From assembly GCA_026874595.1 (NCBI GenBank), contig CM049313.1:77014659-77078658 (forward strand): a stretch of DNA of 64,000 nt, written 5' to 3'. Positions within the stretch are counted from its first letter, which is position 1. Each line of letters starts with the position of its first letter. Below, piece by piece: positions 22,261-33,562 of the stretch. The notes beneath the pieces were generated by a model, which ran no database searches, had not been told where the DNA came from, and saw only the letters and a list, made by a program, of their open reading frames with translations. Both the position numbers and the translations under genes were made by a program. This stretch comes from Sipunculus nudus (lineage: Eukaryota; Annelida; Sipuncula; Golfingiida; Sipunculidae).

Positions 22261-24973
22261 CTTAATGAAAGTTGTATATGAATAATATGAAAATCAAAAA
22301 CCATGTAAACAGCAAACTGATAACTTGAGGCTGGATAGCTATTACGAAGCATCATTCATTACAAAACAATATTTAGAAATGAATGATGCATCTAGCTCTC
22401 CAGCTACATGTTATTAAAGGATTGTGTGTTCTTGTGGCATTTACCACAAAAAAATTAAATTGGCAAGGGATCATAACCTTAAAACAGTGTTTTGCCCTAA
22501 ATAGCTTATATTTTATCAAACAGCCATGAAACAGTTCCTTTTAATTTTGATAACACTGTGATAATATTCTGAATTTCCAGCATTTACATTTTGCCATTTT
22601 AAATCAACTATACTTTTATACTCTGTGCAATTATCTTTTAAAACCTTTATGCTAAATTGCAATTAAAATGAAATATAAAAAATTTAAAATTAGTTGAGCC
22701 ATCTGCCCCCCCCCCTAAAAATACTTGATTTTGGCTACCAATTCAGTATACATTTTACTGGCCATTTGGGTTGGCGAGAAAAAATCTTAAATAAAACCCC
22801 AATCAAGCAAAAATCCATTAATGCAGAGCATGGAAATGAAACAGAACTCAAATTCTTACCTAATGTCAATCAGGTTTTTTTTAATTACCTAACTTCATCA
22901 AAGAAAAATGAACAATGTTACAAACTGCTTCTTTGTAAATACCTCAAGTGATATTTTGAATTATAATCTGACAGTTATTTTTCTTTCTCATGCAGTTTCT
23001 CTTCTCAATAGGAAAGTGCAGGTAAATGGTCAAGTTTACTATGGGAACCTTGCACATGAATTTTGGTCTGGATATTTCATAGCACTGTCAGAAGAAGTGT
23101 CTGGGGAAGGGTTCCAAAACTAGCAGATAAACAAGCATGGTATATTAACATATGGACACTGGTTAAATCAGGTCTGCACAAATGTCTAACTAAATATGTA
23201 ACTGATTGCAGGAAATGACACGAAAAGGTGACATCTAATATCAATTTTGAAAGAACCATTAAGTAGAATTGATATTATTGAAATTCACATGAAGACAGGC
23301 CTTGGGAAATTCACAAGTGTGCAGGGCCAAGAAAAATACAGATTTGCCTCTAGAGAATATGTCCCAAATATGCTGGGTAGGTAGGAAGGTTATGGTAGCT
23401 AATTAGGAAAAAAAATTTTAAAACCTTTTTTAAAAAGGAAGAATTTGCAACCAATGAAATCTGTCGATAGGCTTTCAAGTATTGAACATATTAATTAATA
23501 TGAGTGGTTGAGCAAATTTTTCTTTCCAGGTGAAGCACAGCAAGTGTTACTGTGTAGGATTCTGCTGTCTTTGAAGATTCAGCTACTTTCTTGGAATAAA
23601 ATATTCCAAGCAATTCTCTGTCACAAAGTTTTCATCTGGAGATCATAAAACTTTCGGTTCGGGGTCATTTTTTACTGTCAGTCGGGTTTCAAGAAATTAA
23701 CTTTTATAGGCCCTGTCATTAATGGCTGTCCATTCACAGCTGTATCCTTTAAAAACACAGGGACTGCTCCATGAATAATTTATACATGTAGTAAATTCCG
23801 CCAATGCCATCATGCCTTAACTAAGAACAACAAACTGAACATTTGCGCTTTCATTTACCTTTCCCTTTCTCTAAAAGAGAAAGATGTTTCCCCCACTCTA
23901 ATATGTTGGCTTCTTTTACTGTAAAACTGGTTGCAAAATATAACACAATTGAATAAGGATATGTAGCACTACAACTTTTACAACATTATAATCAACAATA
24001 TAAAAAGCATAATTTTAAGTAAACTACATGCAGTATGAGATCCAATATCTCTGAAATATGTTTAAGCAATATACTTAAAATAATATTACAATATATACCA
24101 TCAGTTTTGTTTGTTTTCTGACAAACCAGAAAAGCCCCTTCCTTTACTCATAAATATTCTCTTAAATTTTTTATAATAAAATCTGTTCCTTGTTGCAAAG
24201 GACAGACAAACACATTTTATATACTGAAATATAATATTTAAAGCAGACCAAGTCTGGCAGTCAGGTGCATGGACATTGGCTTTTCTGGAAAACAGTCCAA
24301 TACAATTAATTTCAAAATTTCATGGCTGAAAATGAGTGACTCAGCATCTCATCAAGAAGAGGAATTCCACAATATACTGTACCCCTTGTGGAAAAAATAA
24401 AAATAACTGATATATATATAAATATTTTAAAATAAAGTATAACTTGATTATTTATATATATATATATATATATACCAACTCTAATACAGTCAAGACTGAA
24501 TGTTCATGTGATTTGATTGGCCAACGTGGCATTGTTCTTTAGTCGTGTGTGTACTTATCTTTCGACCGTGTTCTAGGTGGCTTTCCAGCTACAAGTTGAT
24601 GTCACCCATTATAAAATCATGTCACTTAACCAGAGTGGGTCACTTAGTCATGATGTGTCCCTCTAAAATGCCTGTTTTCAACCACTGTCAAGCATCTGTG
24701 GACTACTTAAGCATCAATTGGATCACAAAACTTTTACCTCCTGTTCCATAGGTCATGTCTGACCCCCCCCTGAATATTTTATCCAAACATGTCCATTACT
24801 TCTTGATTAGTCTTGTACACTACCAAACTGTTAAAAAATTGTCAGCAAACAAACATGTAACCCCCTTTGTCAGAGGTAAACAGCAGTTAAGATTTTGATA
24901 TATCTCATTGTACATCAACTTACATCAAAGAAATCCATAGAAATTTCTTAAATCAACCCTAGATATTACTCAC
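22261..24973. other. Intron or spacer between candidate exons
   Basis: The stretch is AT-rich, with an (AT)11 tract at 24451-24472 and a C run near 22706. If the upstream exon at 24974-25085 belongs to the same gene, at least one more exon should lie here: that exon ends in phase 2, and joining it directly to 22260 creates a stop. I could not identify one. Confidence 0.4.
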
Positions 24974-25085
24974 TAAGCATCATCAGAACTGGAGTAGACT
25001 GTAATTGAGGTCCCCTCTGAATCCACAATCTTTACCGGCCAGTACACTTTCCCTATTCCAGGGAGGCGACTCCATGCAAACATAT
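24974..25085 (-). CDS. Probable upstream exon with a PWWP/Tudor-like barrel motif
   Basis: It is bounded by an ATTTCAG acceptor (before 25085) and a GTGAGT donor (after 24974). It reads MFAWSRLPGIGKVYWPVKIV, then DSEGTSITVYSSSDDA. An aromatic-rich strand followed by YWPVKI and a second strand resembles the start of PWWP or Tudor-like barrels, which bind chromatin marks. The entry phase (2 bases) fits the 5' exon at 27956. Its link to the recombinase-like gene downstream is inferred from strand, spacing and lack of another gene between. It may instead belong to a separate gene. Confidence 0.5.
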
Positions 25086-25259
25086 CTGAAATTAGTGAAT
25101 CATAATGAATACTGTCATTTATGTCACAGTGCCACATGAAAATGTCATGAAATTTTCAATATTTATATAAACTCAACGTTAAAAAATTTAACCATAAAAA
25201 AAATGGATAACATACCCTACTTGTAACATGAAACATCTGCTCATCTTGGAGACAAGATT

Positions 25260-26780
25260 ATACACCCTGCAGTAATGGACAAATCAATCCTCATAACATC
25301 GACAATTTATAAGCCACTGCACCCCACTTTTATGGACAAATCACCCCGAAAGCAACAGACAAATATTCAAGTTTCATACTCCTCTTACATATACGCAAAG
25401 ACATCCCACTGTTCCAGACAAATCACTCAACTATGGACTCCCCCCCCCCCCCCCACCCCTAAGTAACAGACAAATATTCATGTTTAAAACTTTTCTTACA
25501 TTTATGCCAATGCAACCCACTTTTATGGACAAATCACCCCAACATTTATGGACAAATCACCCCCCCCCAAGTAACAGACATTTACATTTAATACTCATCT
25601 TGTAAATATGCCAATGCACCCCACTCTATTGGACAAATCACCCCAGTGACCCCACACAACATGGACAATTCATATACCAATGCACCCCACTTTTATGGAT
25701 AAATCACACCAATATTTATGGACAAATCACCCCCCCCCCAAGTAAGAGACATTTACATTTAATACTCATCTTGTAGATATGCCAATGCACCCCACTCTTT
25801 TGGACAAATCACCCCACACAACATGGATAATTTATGTGCCAATGCACCCCACATTTTATGGACAAATCACCCAACACAACATGGGAGAATTTATATGCCC
25901 ATGCACCCCACTTTTATGGACAAATCACCCCAATATTAATGGACAAATCATCCCCCAAGCAAGAGACATTCACATTTAATTCTCATCTTGTAAATATGTC
26001 AATGCACCCCAGTCTTTTGGACAAATCACCCCACACAACATGGATAATTTATGTGCCAATACACCCCACATTTTATGGACAAATCACCCCAACATTTATG
26101 GACAAATCACCCCCCCCCCCCCAAGTAACAGACATTTACATTTAATACTCGTCTTGTAAATATGCCAATGCACCCCACCCTTTTGGACAAATCACCCCAG
26201 TGACCCCACACAACATGGACAATTGATATACCAATGCACCCCACTTTTATGGACAAATCACACCAATATTTATGGACAAATCACCCCCCAAGTAAGAGAC
26301 ATTTACATTTAATGCTCTTCTTGTAGATATGCCAATGCACCCCACTCTTTTGGACAAATCACCCCACACAATATGGATAATTTATGTGCCAATGCACCCC
26401 ATATTTTATGGACAAATCACCCCCCAAGTAAGAGACATTTACATTTAATACTTATCTTGTAAATATGCCAATGCACCCCACTCTTTTGGACAATTCACCC
26501 CACACAACATGGAGAATTTATATGCCAATGCACCCCACATTTTATCAACAAATCACCCCACCAGTCATGGACAAATCATCCCCCCTCCAAGTAAAAGACA
26601 TTTACATTTAATATCCCCATGTTATGCACACATTTTCAGTTTTCTTTCTCACCTGCAGACAAGCTAATACACCCCATCGACACATCATCCCCACACAATA
26701 TGGACAAAAAACTTATTTGGCAGACAACCAAATGCTGATCATCGTTGTTGACAAATCACCCAACAATACTTGAACAATTT
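25260..26780. repeat. Degenerate minisatellite of TGGACAAATCACCCC words
   Basis: CCAATGCACCCCAC, TTTTATGGACAAATCACCCC and AGAGACATTTACATTTAAT recur many times in a higher-order unit of roughly 250 bp. Poly-C runs occur within units (25440-25454, and near 25560, 25730 and 26110). Some plus frames stay open only because the unit lacks stops. The array sits between the first exon (27956) and the next one (25085) of the minus-strand gene. Confidence 0.9.
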
Positions 26781-27955
26781 ACCTCACATGAATAGATGCG
26801 GAAAAACTAGAAATGCCCGTTTTCGCACTTGCAAAAACAGATGCCCCCCCCCCCCCCGCTGTATATAGGTTGTATCAATAAAGGTCAAGGTCACCCGGTT
26901 AGGATCTGGTGTGAGATCTTGGTAGGAAGGATCAGAAATTCACATTACGGTTGATTTGACCTTGAGGATGCAGCTCAAGGTCACATGAATAAACATGCAT
27001 GCATTGATTAAATGAACTCATGAGAACAGCAGTTGGTAAATGACCTGTTCAATATCCGTGCAATGAAAAAAGATCGCGACTATAGAATCGGGTCTGCATG
27101 TTCGGACATCAAGCATAAATTCATGGAGCAGTAATAAATTTTCTTGCAATATTTTTGACTTTCTTCACAATATTACACTTATTTAAAAAACTGTAATATA
27201 ATTTATTCCTTATTTTTTTTTTAAACATACAACATTACAAGCTTTGACTTTAATTTCCTCCACAACTCCAAAACCCCAGTTTTTCTCTCCCCAACATGCA
27301 GACCGGATTCTAGCCCCTCTGATAAAAGTTACAAATGTTGATAAAACAGTAGTAAACAATGTTGGCAATATGCATCAAAATGCTTTTTTTATGTTGATTA
27401 GATTTTATTACAAACATTAATTGTTAAATTACACTTGAAGCTTCTCTTTTTATTTTTTAACACATCAACTCAGTTATGTTGATTTTTTTTTAAATGTTTA
27501 ACACGTTTATCCATCTTGAGATGAGCACCGCCGTGTCGCGTGTGACATGGCAAGGGTACGCTGAACTTCTTGTATACAGTATAGTGACAGCTATGAAGAA
27601 TTCAATGACAAGTTGTATATCGTAGGAAGATTAAAACATATCAAGGTTTTATATTTAAAGTTTCATAATGATACTGTGAGCCGTTATTAAACAGGGCAAG
27701 TTGGAAATCTGACAATTACCCAGAGAACGCTGCTGCGTGAAGCCGCTTGACAGTAGATCTGACACGTTTTCTCATTTCAGGCCGCAACGACGGCCGTGCC
27801 ACTGACACAGCCGCATATATCTTTATTATTTAATCAAACAATATTAAAAATTAGTTCTTGAAAAATATCACCTCATTTATAATGGGCGTCAAAGTTTAAG
27901 ATTTGCCAATTACAGCTTAACTCTCTACAGATCTATCGCACAATCAACATCTTAC
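26781..27955. other. Intron-like spacer
   Basis: It holds a C run (26844-26857) and an inverted pair around GAATCGGGTCTGCATGTT (near 27086) and AACATGCAGACCGGATTC (near 27293). No gene was seen. Confidence 0.45.
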
Positions 27956-27974
27956 CGCTTGGTTTATCCGCCAT
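27956..27974 (-). CDS. Short first coding exon, MADKPS
   Basis: On the minus strand CAAGATGGCGGATAAACC starts a frame, MADKPS, that runs into a GTAAGAT donor after 19 coding bases (phase 1). CAAGATGGCGG is the classic start-site context that also forms a YY1 site in many animal first exons. The phase fits the acceptor at 25085. I assign it as first exon of the minus-strand gene by this match. Confidence 0.55.
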
Positions 27975-28339
27975 CTTGACTCAAAGTTACCCGCGCGTAC
28001 TCTCAAAGAGCGAGAAACAAGCGGACCTTTCCTCATTCCAGTTTTACAAATCTATAACCTGATCATTCGCACATTAAATTAAGAATGTTACAGGCATTTT
28101 TCTAACCTTTTTTCATTCGTTTCGTCATTATTCGAGCTTTCATTTCCCCACACACACATAAACACAAATGCGGGTTTTGAGATTATTTATCATTTCCATA
28201 CCGGACATGTGCCATTTCAGCCAGTATAACCGTTTCATAATATTTCGGCCCGATGTCACATTAACTGCTGGGTCCCAAAATCGTAGTTCCACCCAGACAG
28301 CAAGCTTATAAACACACTTAGCTTACTAAATACAAATCA

Positions 28340-28620
28340 ATACTTACCTAGTAACTTGAACTTGTACGAATAAATGGAATATACGATCCCCAAAAGTTGC
28401 CCAAGTCAAAAGGTACGAATTGTCTACACCGGAAATGAGGCCGAAAACAAAATGGTCCGAAATGCCTCGACGTCATTTTTCGCGCCGAAAGACCGTTCCC
28501 TCATTGGTTAGCACACACCAGGAGTCACCTTGACGTCATTTTGGCGCCAAAAGACCGTTCTCTCATTGGTTAGGTTAGCACACACCAGGAGTCACCTCTG
28601 CATCATCATTTTTGTCCGTT
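28340..28620 (-). promoter_or_regulatory. CCAAT/CRE-rich promoter with duplicated module
   Basis: On the minus strand a CTAG|GTAAGT donor near 28347 suggests an untranslated first exon. Upstream of it lie GACGTCA words (near 28470 and 28531), TTTCGCGCC and TTGGCGCC E2F-like words, and two CCAAT boxes (ATTGG at about 28503 and 28566). A module of about 65 bp (CATTGGTTAGCACACACCA plus flanks) is present twice in tandem. This is a plausible TATA-less promoter for the minus-strand gene, though initiation is not shown. Confidence 0.55.
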
Positions 28621-28639
28621 CTACACGTGTTGTCCGTCA

Positions 28640-28895
28640 CCACGGACATCCGTGAGATTTGTGGGGTGATTTTGCCATATTATCACTGCACCCCAGGGAT
28701 GACAAATGGACACGTTTGAAAGCCATCACTCCTGGGGTGCAGCCCACAAGTGACCACAAATCCCCACAAGTTATATCTGTACGGCCATTTCACCCCACAA
28801 GTGTGTCACAGGGAGAGCGGACAGACAGACGGACGGACGACGGACAATGGATCATGACTATAGCTCAGATGACTTATAGTCAGCTGAGCTAATGA
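28640..28895 (+). repeat. Dispersed repeat end with GGAC tract and TCAGCTGAGCT palindrome
   Basis: It contains GTGGGGTGATTTTG and TGGGGTGCAGCCCACAAGTG words, then GGACAGACAGACGGACGGAC and a GCTCAGATGACTTATAGTCA / GCTGAGCTAA imperfect palindrome. The same tail occurs near 12620-12700 and, reversed, near 59590-59660. It marks the end of a common mobile family in this genome. Confidence 0.7.
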
Positions 28896-28955
28896 AAAGA
28901 GAGTTACCTTCAATTAAATAAAATGACGTTTTAAGATTTAAAATGAAAATTAGAC

Positions 28956-29448
28956 CTTTTTGGTTGAATCAACCTTGAGAATAGACCCATAGGTTGATGT
29001 AATCTGGGCTTTGACTTCCTCAAGGTGATGTAGAACTTCTTGTATGCACTTTCCAAGCGCATGTAGTTTGGAACAGCAGGAAATGGAATTGGTGGCTGGT
29101 AAACTGTGATAATATGCCTTCGCAAATGCTCATGCATACCGGAGGAACTGTTCTTTTTGTGCCTGTCACAATCTGTCAGGTAGTATAGAACCTGCCAAGG
29201 CCATGATTCACTGTGCATTTCCTCAAGGCTATGATGTAACGATGTTGAGCTGTTTTCCATTGTCCAAGAGCAGAGAAGGGTCACCACTTTCATATCACAT
29301 GCCCCTCGGTGAGTGAGAGTAGCTGGGAAAAGCATGCGATGACCAAGGTCCAGCTGTTCAAGGATTGGTTTTGCCTGGGCTATATAGCATTTATTACACG
29401 ACCTACAGCCGAGGTAATTGGTGGATATGAAGTACACGCTGTCTAAAT
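28956..29448 (-). pseudogene. DUF6729-type gene, zinc-ribbon (5') exon
   Basis: The minus strand reads YLGCRSCNKCYIAQ, ILEQLDLGHRMLFPATLT, then YYLTDCDRHKKNSSS and a proline-rich YQPPIPFPAVP. This is the order of the DUF6729 zinc-ribbon of large uncharacterised animal proteins. A one-base shift near 29050 is needed to reach the conserved EEVKAQITSTYGSIL segment, which then runs to DSTKK at a GTCTAA donor-like site (exon end 28956). That end fits exactly, in phase 0, onto the ITKKMTGKLAG start of the exon at 3866, 25 kb away. Either this is one gene interrupted by later DNA, or these are pieces of two copies. The frameshift argues for a dead copy. Confidence 0.65.
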
Positions 29449-29959
29449 CTACCACAGTCCTTATTCAGTTGTACAGACCTTTTGATGTTAGCTCTTTGGG
29501 TTTACTTTTACTGGGTGATAATACAAGAAAAGCAATTGCCAATGGGCATGGCCATGTTGGTTACATATGACGTGCAAACTATATCAAGTGCCTGGATGCA
29601 AATTCTTACTTACAACTTTAAACTAGCAAATCTCTTATATTCACGAATGCTACAAAAACTAGACAAGAATGCAATATACATATCATTAAAGTAATCGGCA
29701 TATATTACATACCTGACACACAGTGACATTAAGTAGTTTAACTTAAGAATTTCTCTCTGAGGCGCAGAATTCTACTGAACTGCCATGTTGGTAACCTTGC
29801 TTAAGCCGTAACACTCTCCGCACAACATACCATAATAGCAATCTGCCCTACCTTCATACTGTCATATTTAGCAAGGAACATCGTTACATGAAAAATAAAG
29901 AAATATTATGCATAAACCATTGTACATTATAAACTTACTAGGGTACATATGAAATAACT
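29449..29959. other. Spacer, nothing recognised
   Basis: A plus frame at 29482-29694 shows no motif. No repeat unit was recognised. Confidence 0.4.
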
Positions 29960-30715
29960 GTGTTACAACCGCCACTCCTATTTTGTTACCTCGTCCCGAG
30001 TAACTAACATTCACTATCAGATATATTCTACAGGTCCAGATCGGAAACATGCTGACCTTAGTTCCCAATAAGGATTTGGGTGGCGCCCAGCAGTGTGCCG
30101 GTTAGAAAACCTTACTGATATACACTCAAAGTCATTGTCCTCCTAATCAGGATTCTGGTCTTGAAACAATGCACAGTCATCTGAAGGAACAGGTGTGTCA
30201 TCATCCAAAGAAGTGGGTGTGTTGCAAACAGGTCTCTTATGTATAACTGAAGCTTCAAATTGATCTCTCCCCAGACATCCATCAGGTCTCCTGAGGCAGT
30301 GCTGATGTCAAATCTGAATCCCTCAGCCTACGCCTGATGCTATTTGGAAGCTTCCGGAGAATGAGTAGCCCAACAAGAACATATCGGAACCACTATCGAC
30401 CAAGAGGTCGATCTCTCTATTCTGTACGAAACCCTCTATTAGCCATCCGCACTTTCTACTGATGGCCCTCTGTGCATTCTTATTCTTATTCATCTGGTGA
30501 TTTCTTCTGTCCTGCAGGACAGTTTCTCTGGAAATGGCCTGGCTGACCACACCCAAAACACTGTGGCGCCGATCTGCGCCCGGAATCAGTCTTTTTACAA
30601 GTGAAACTCTCCCCATCTCACATCCCATCTATACTAAAACTGCCTGGAGTGACTACCTGCATTCGACCCTCTCCAGTCAGTGCCTGTGACAGCTGACTGA
30701 CTTGCTTAGATAGCT
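29960..30715 (-). pseudogene. Gypsy retrotransposon remnant: knuckle, protease start, integrase tail
   Basis: Read on the minus strand: a heptad-like LSKQVSQLSQALT near 30700-30660, a CCHC-type zinc knuckle (GHFQRNCP near 30530), and the retropepsin motif LLVDSGSDMFLL near 30390, which carries the catalytic Asp-Ser-Gly. Reverse transcriptase, RNase H and most of integrase are missing. The next recognisable piece is a FSNRHTAGRHPNPYW tail near 30095, like the C-terminus of Gypsy polyproteins. Frames differ between pieces. It continues the gag at 35.5-36.3 kb, from which it is separated by the Harbinger element. Confidence 0.65.
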
Positions 30716-31315
30716 GCTACAGTTTAAACCGTGGAAACACCTTGAAGAACCGTGCAGAACCCTAGCCATACCTTAAAGAACCATAAGAATTCCTTGAAGA
30801 ACCGTGGAAAGCTGTGAGGCACCGGGATTGAGTCCCGGAAATTTTAAAACAGTTTAAAATTTCCAGGACATGTTAAGGTACACCATGGGGAAAGGTCATA
30901 CGGGGATAAACCATAGTCAAATCGTAGTAAAAATGTAGTGACACCGGATACACCGTCACAACACCTTGACGCCACCATGAATTTCTGTAGTATTTCCGGG
31001 ACAACCGGTGACTTTTTGAGGCTTTCAATGGCCTCACGGTACTCCATAGTCCTTTTACGGTGTTGTTGCGGAGTTTTCACGGCATCCAAGGTACAGCTAT
31101 GACTAACCATGGTCCAACTATGGTTTTCACGGTATATGAAGATTTTCTCACGGTGAAGGGACGGTTCTTCACAGAAATTGACGGTGGAGTCACGTTCAAG
31201 CCACGTTTTGGCTACGGATATCAAGGTGCTGCTACGCAAGACTACGGCACCACAAGGGTTAGAAAGTGCTAGCCCTTTGGTATAACAGTTTGCCAAGGTT
31301 TACCACAGTCTTGCA

Positions 31316-31323
31316 TATAAATA
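31316..31323 (+). promoter_or_regulatory. TATA box of the Harbinger transposase gene
   Basis: TATAAATA lies 48 bp before the probable start codon at 31371, inside the subterminal region. The minus-strand accessory gene has a matching box at 35306-35313. Confidence 0.7.
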
Positions 31324-31370
31324 GGGGTGATTTTTCAATGCTGTCATTCTTGAGCATGTGTTCTGCAGAG

Positions 31371-32710
31371 ATGTCACAACAACTTGACAAAAAAAAACAA
31401 GGAGGAAAGGCTCATAGAAGGAAGAGGAGATCGTGTTGGGTAAGAAGTTATCATTGCTCGTACCTTATTCTGTTACAGTATTGTTACAATGAATATGAAG
31501 TTTGTATAAATGTGATACAAATGATTTCCTTTTCTGTATATTTATTGCATTTTCTTTTCTGTATTTCCAGGTTCGACCATGGATTGAGAAGCGCCCAAAT
31601 CTGGGTTTGTATGCGCGTCTATTCAGTAAACTGCGTGACAAGGACATCAAGGGCTTTAGGAACTTTATACGTCTGGATCCTGACCTCTTCAAGGAAGTGT
31701 TATCCCGTATCCAGCCAAGAATAACCAAGCAGGACACCAACTATAGAAAAGCACTGTCACCTGGGTACACTACGGTACTTGGCAGCAGGGGACAACTACC
31801 ATTCTCTCATGTATGGTTTTCGTGTCGCCCACAACACAATATCACACATCGTCAAAGAAGTCTGCACAGCAATTAAAGAGGAGTTTGCCGAGGAAGTCAT
31901 GCCATGTCCAAGTACTCCAGATGAATGGAGAAGATCGCTCAAGGATTCTCAGATCGTTGGCAGTTCCACAACTGTCTTGGTGCTCTCGATGGAAAACATA
32001 TAGCGATAAGGTGTCCACGACAAGGGGGTTTGATATACTATAACTACAAAGGTTTTCACTCCATAATTCTTATGGCTCTAGTGGATTCAGATTATAAATT
32101 CATCTGGGCTGAGGTGGGAGCAAATGGATCTGCAGGTGATGCAGAAGTATTCAACGAGAGCGAACTGAAGCAAGCCATTGAACTTGGAACCATGGGATTT
32201 CCAGTATCAGAACCACTACCAGGAGGTGACGAAGATGTCCTGTTCTTTATCATTGCTGATGATGCCTTCACTATGAGAACATGGCTCATGAAACCATACA
32301 GCAAATGCCATATGACTATAGAGGAAAGAATATTTAACTATAGAATCTCGAGAGCTCGTCCTATCGTGGAAAATGCATTCGGGATTACAGCTCACCGTTT
32401 CCAATGTCTCCTTAAACCAATGCAACAGGAACCTGAATCCGTCATTCGTATAGTACAAGCATGCATGGTTCTGCACAATTTAATTCGTATACGTTGTGGT
32501 AAAAAAGATCCAGAGCTCGAGTGCGTCGACCAAGAGGAGGACAACCACAACATGGCCGAGGGAAATTGGCGTGCAGCAGGACAACTACGTGATGGAAGGG
32601 GCAGTATGGGAAATAACAGAATGACAGAAGTCGCCAAGAGACAACGAGAATACTTGAAGTATTTTTACAATGACATTGGTGCTGTTCCGTGGCAAAAAGA
32701 TATGATATAA
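31371..32710 (+). pseudogene. Harbinger DDE transposase (HARBI1-like), frameshifted
   Basis: Exon 1 (31371-31439) encodes MSQQLDKKK and a basic stretch, ending at a TGTTGG|GTAAGA donor. The acceptor TATTTCCAG lies before 31571. Exon 2 reads VRPWIEKRPNLGLYARL, then LRYLAAGDNYHSLMYGF, GALDGKHIAIRCP, ADDAF and SRARPIVENAFG. In the last open block (from 31925) the catalytic acids are D22, D112 or D113, and E149, so the DDE triad is present. Family proteins of this type cut and paste DNA at 3-bp TA-rich targets. Two lesions break the frame: a small deletion near 31758, where the block before TLRYLAA has lost a few residues, and a one-base loss near 31934 at DEW|KIAQGF. The copy is therefore probably inactive but young. 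Confidence 0.88.
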
Positions 32711-33562
32711 CGACTGATACTTATTAATGATGGCATGTTTATTGTATTTAAGGAATAAAATATATATATATATTACAAAATCATTTATGATTGTTATGTT
32801 TGTGTGTATTATGTGATTTTACATGCTTTGATGATAAATACTGTGAAATGATGGCGTAAAAATAAAAGATCTTAACATTGCGAAAAGAAAACAACAGTAT
32901 AATAACATGAAAGGAATATTGATAAGCAATTATAAAAATAATAAAAACGATTAAATTGACAAATAAAATGTTTGATTAAATAGATGCCAAAGGAAAATAT
33001 ACCGAATAATTATTAGCGAATATAACATAACAGTTTAAAATTATAAAAATGGTTATGGATTAATAAAAAGAATAACACATAAAAATTATGGTTTAACATG
33101 ATATTTTACACTGTGGCCCTGACACTAATTTTAAGGACATGTTGAATGTCACATAAAAAACAATATCAAAAGTAATATCATAAATGAACTCTTGTTATTA
33201 GTTCATTTTGTAATTATATAAATTATTATTATTATTTTTTTATGTCAAAATTTTCATATTTTTATTTTTCATGTGGTTTTTTTTCGGTCCAATTGATCCT
33301 TTTGATCTTTGGAACTCTTGGAAATTTTTTTTATGCTTAGCAATTTTTTCTTTATAATATAAAACCCAACAATTTTTTGAAGTTTCAAATTTTATTTGGT
33401 CAATAGAACAGTCAATAGAACATGGTTATGTCGAAGCAAATTCAAAAACAAACTTTGTGAATAGAACATAATAAAACGACATAAAATCATATTCAAAGAA
33501 TAAGCACGGAGGAACTGAAATAATTAAAATTACTACAATTTAGAGTCCAAGAACCAACTGGA
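32711..33562. other. AT-rich spacer between convergent Harbinger genes
   Basis: It contains AATAAA signals just after the transposase stop (near 32753) and on both strands, in keeping with convergent 3' ends. No frame of note was seen. Confidence 0.6.

Noticed and set aside
22694-23123. Plus frames near 22.7-23.1 kb as exons
   Set aside because: No convincing splice borders or recognised motif, and no link to a neighbouring gene on that strand.
25779-26145. Open plus-strand frames of 66 and 103 codons
   Set aside because: They lie wholly in the minisatellite and stay open because the unit lacks stops. Composition follows the repeat.
31060-31296. Frames on both strands in the Harbinger subterminal region
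   Set aside because: No family resemblance. The DNA is explained by ACCGT-rich subterminal repeats.
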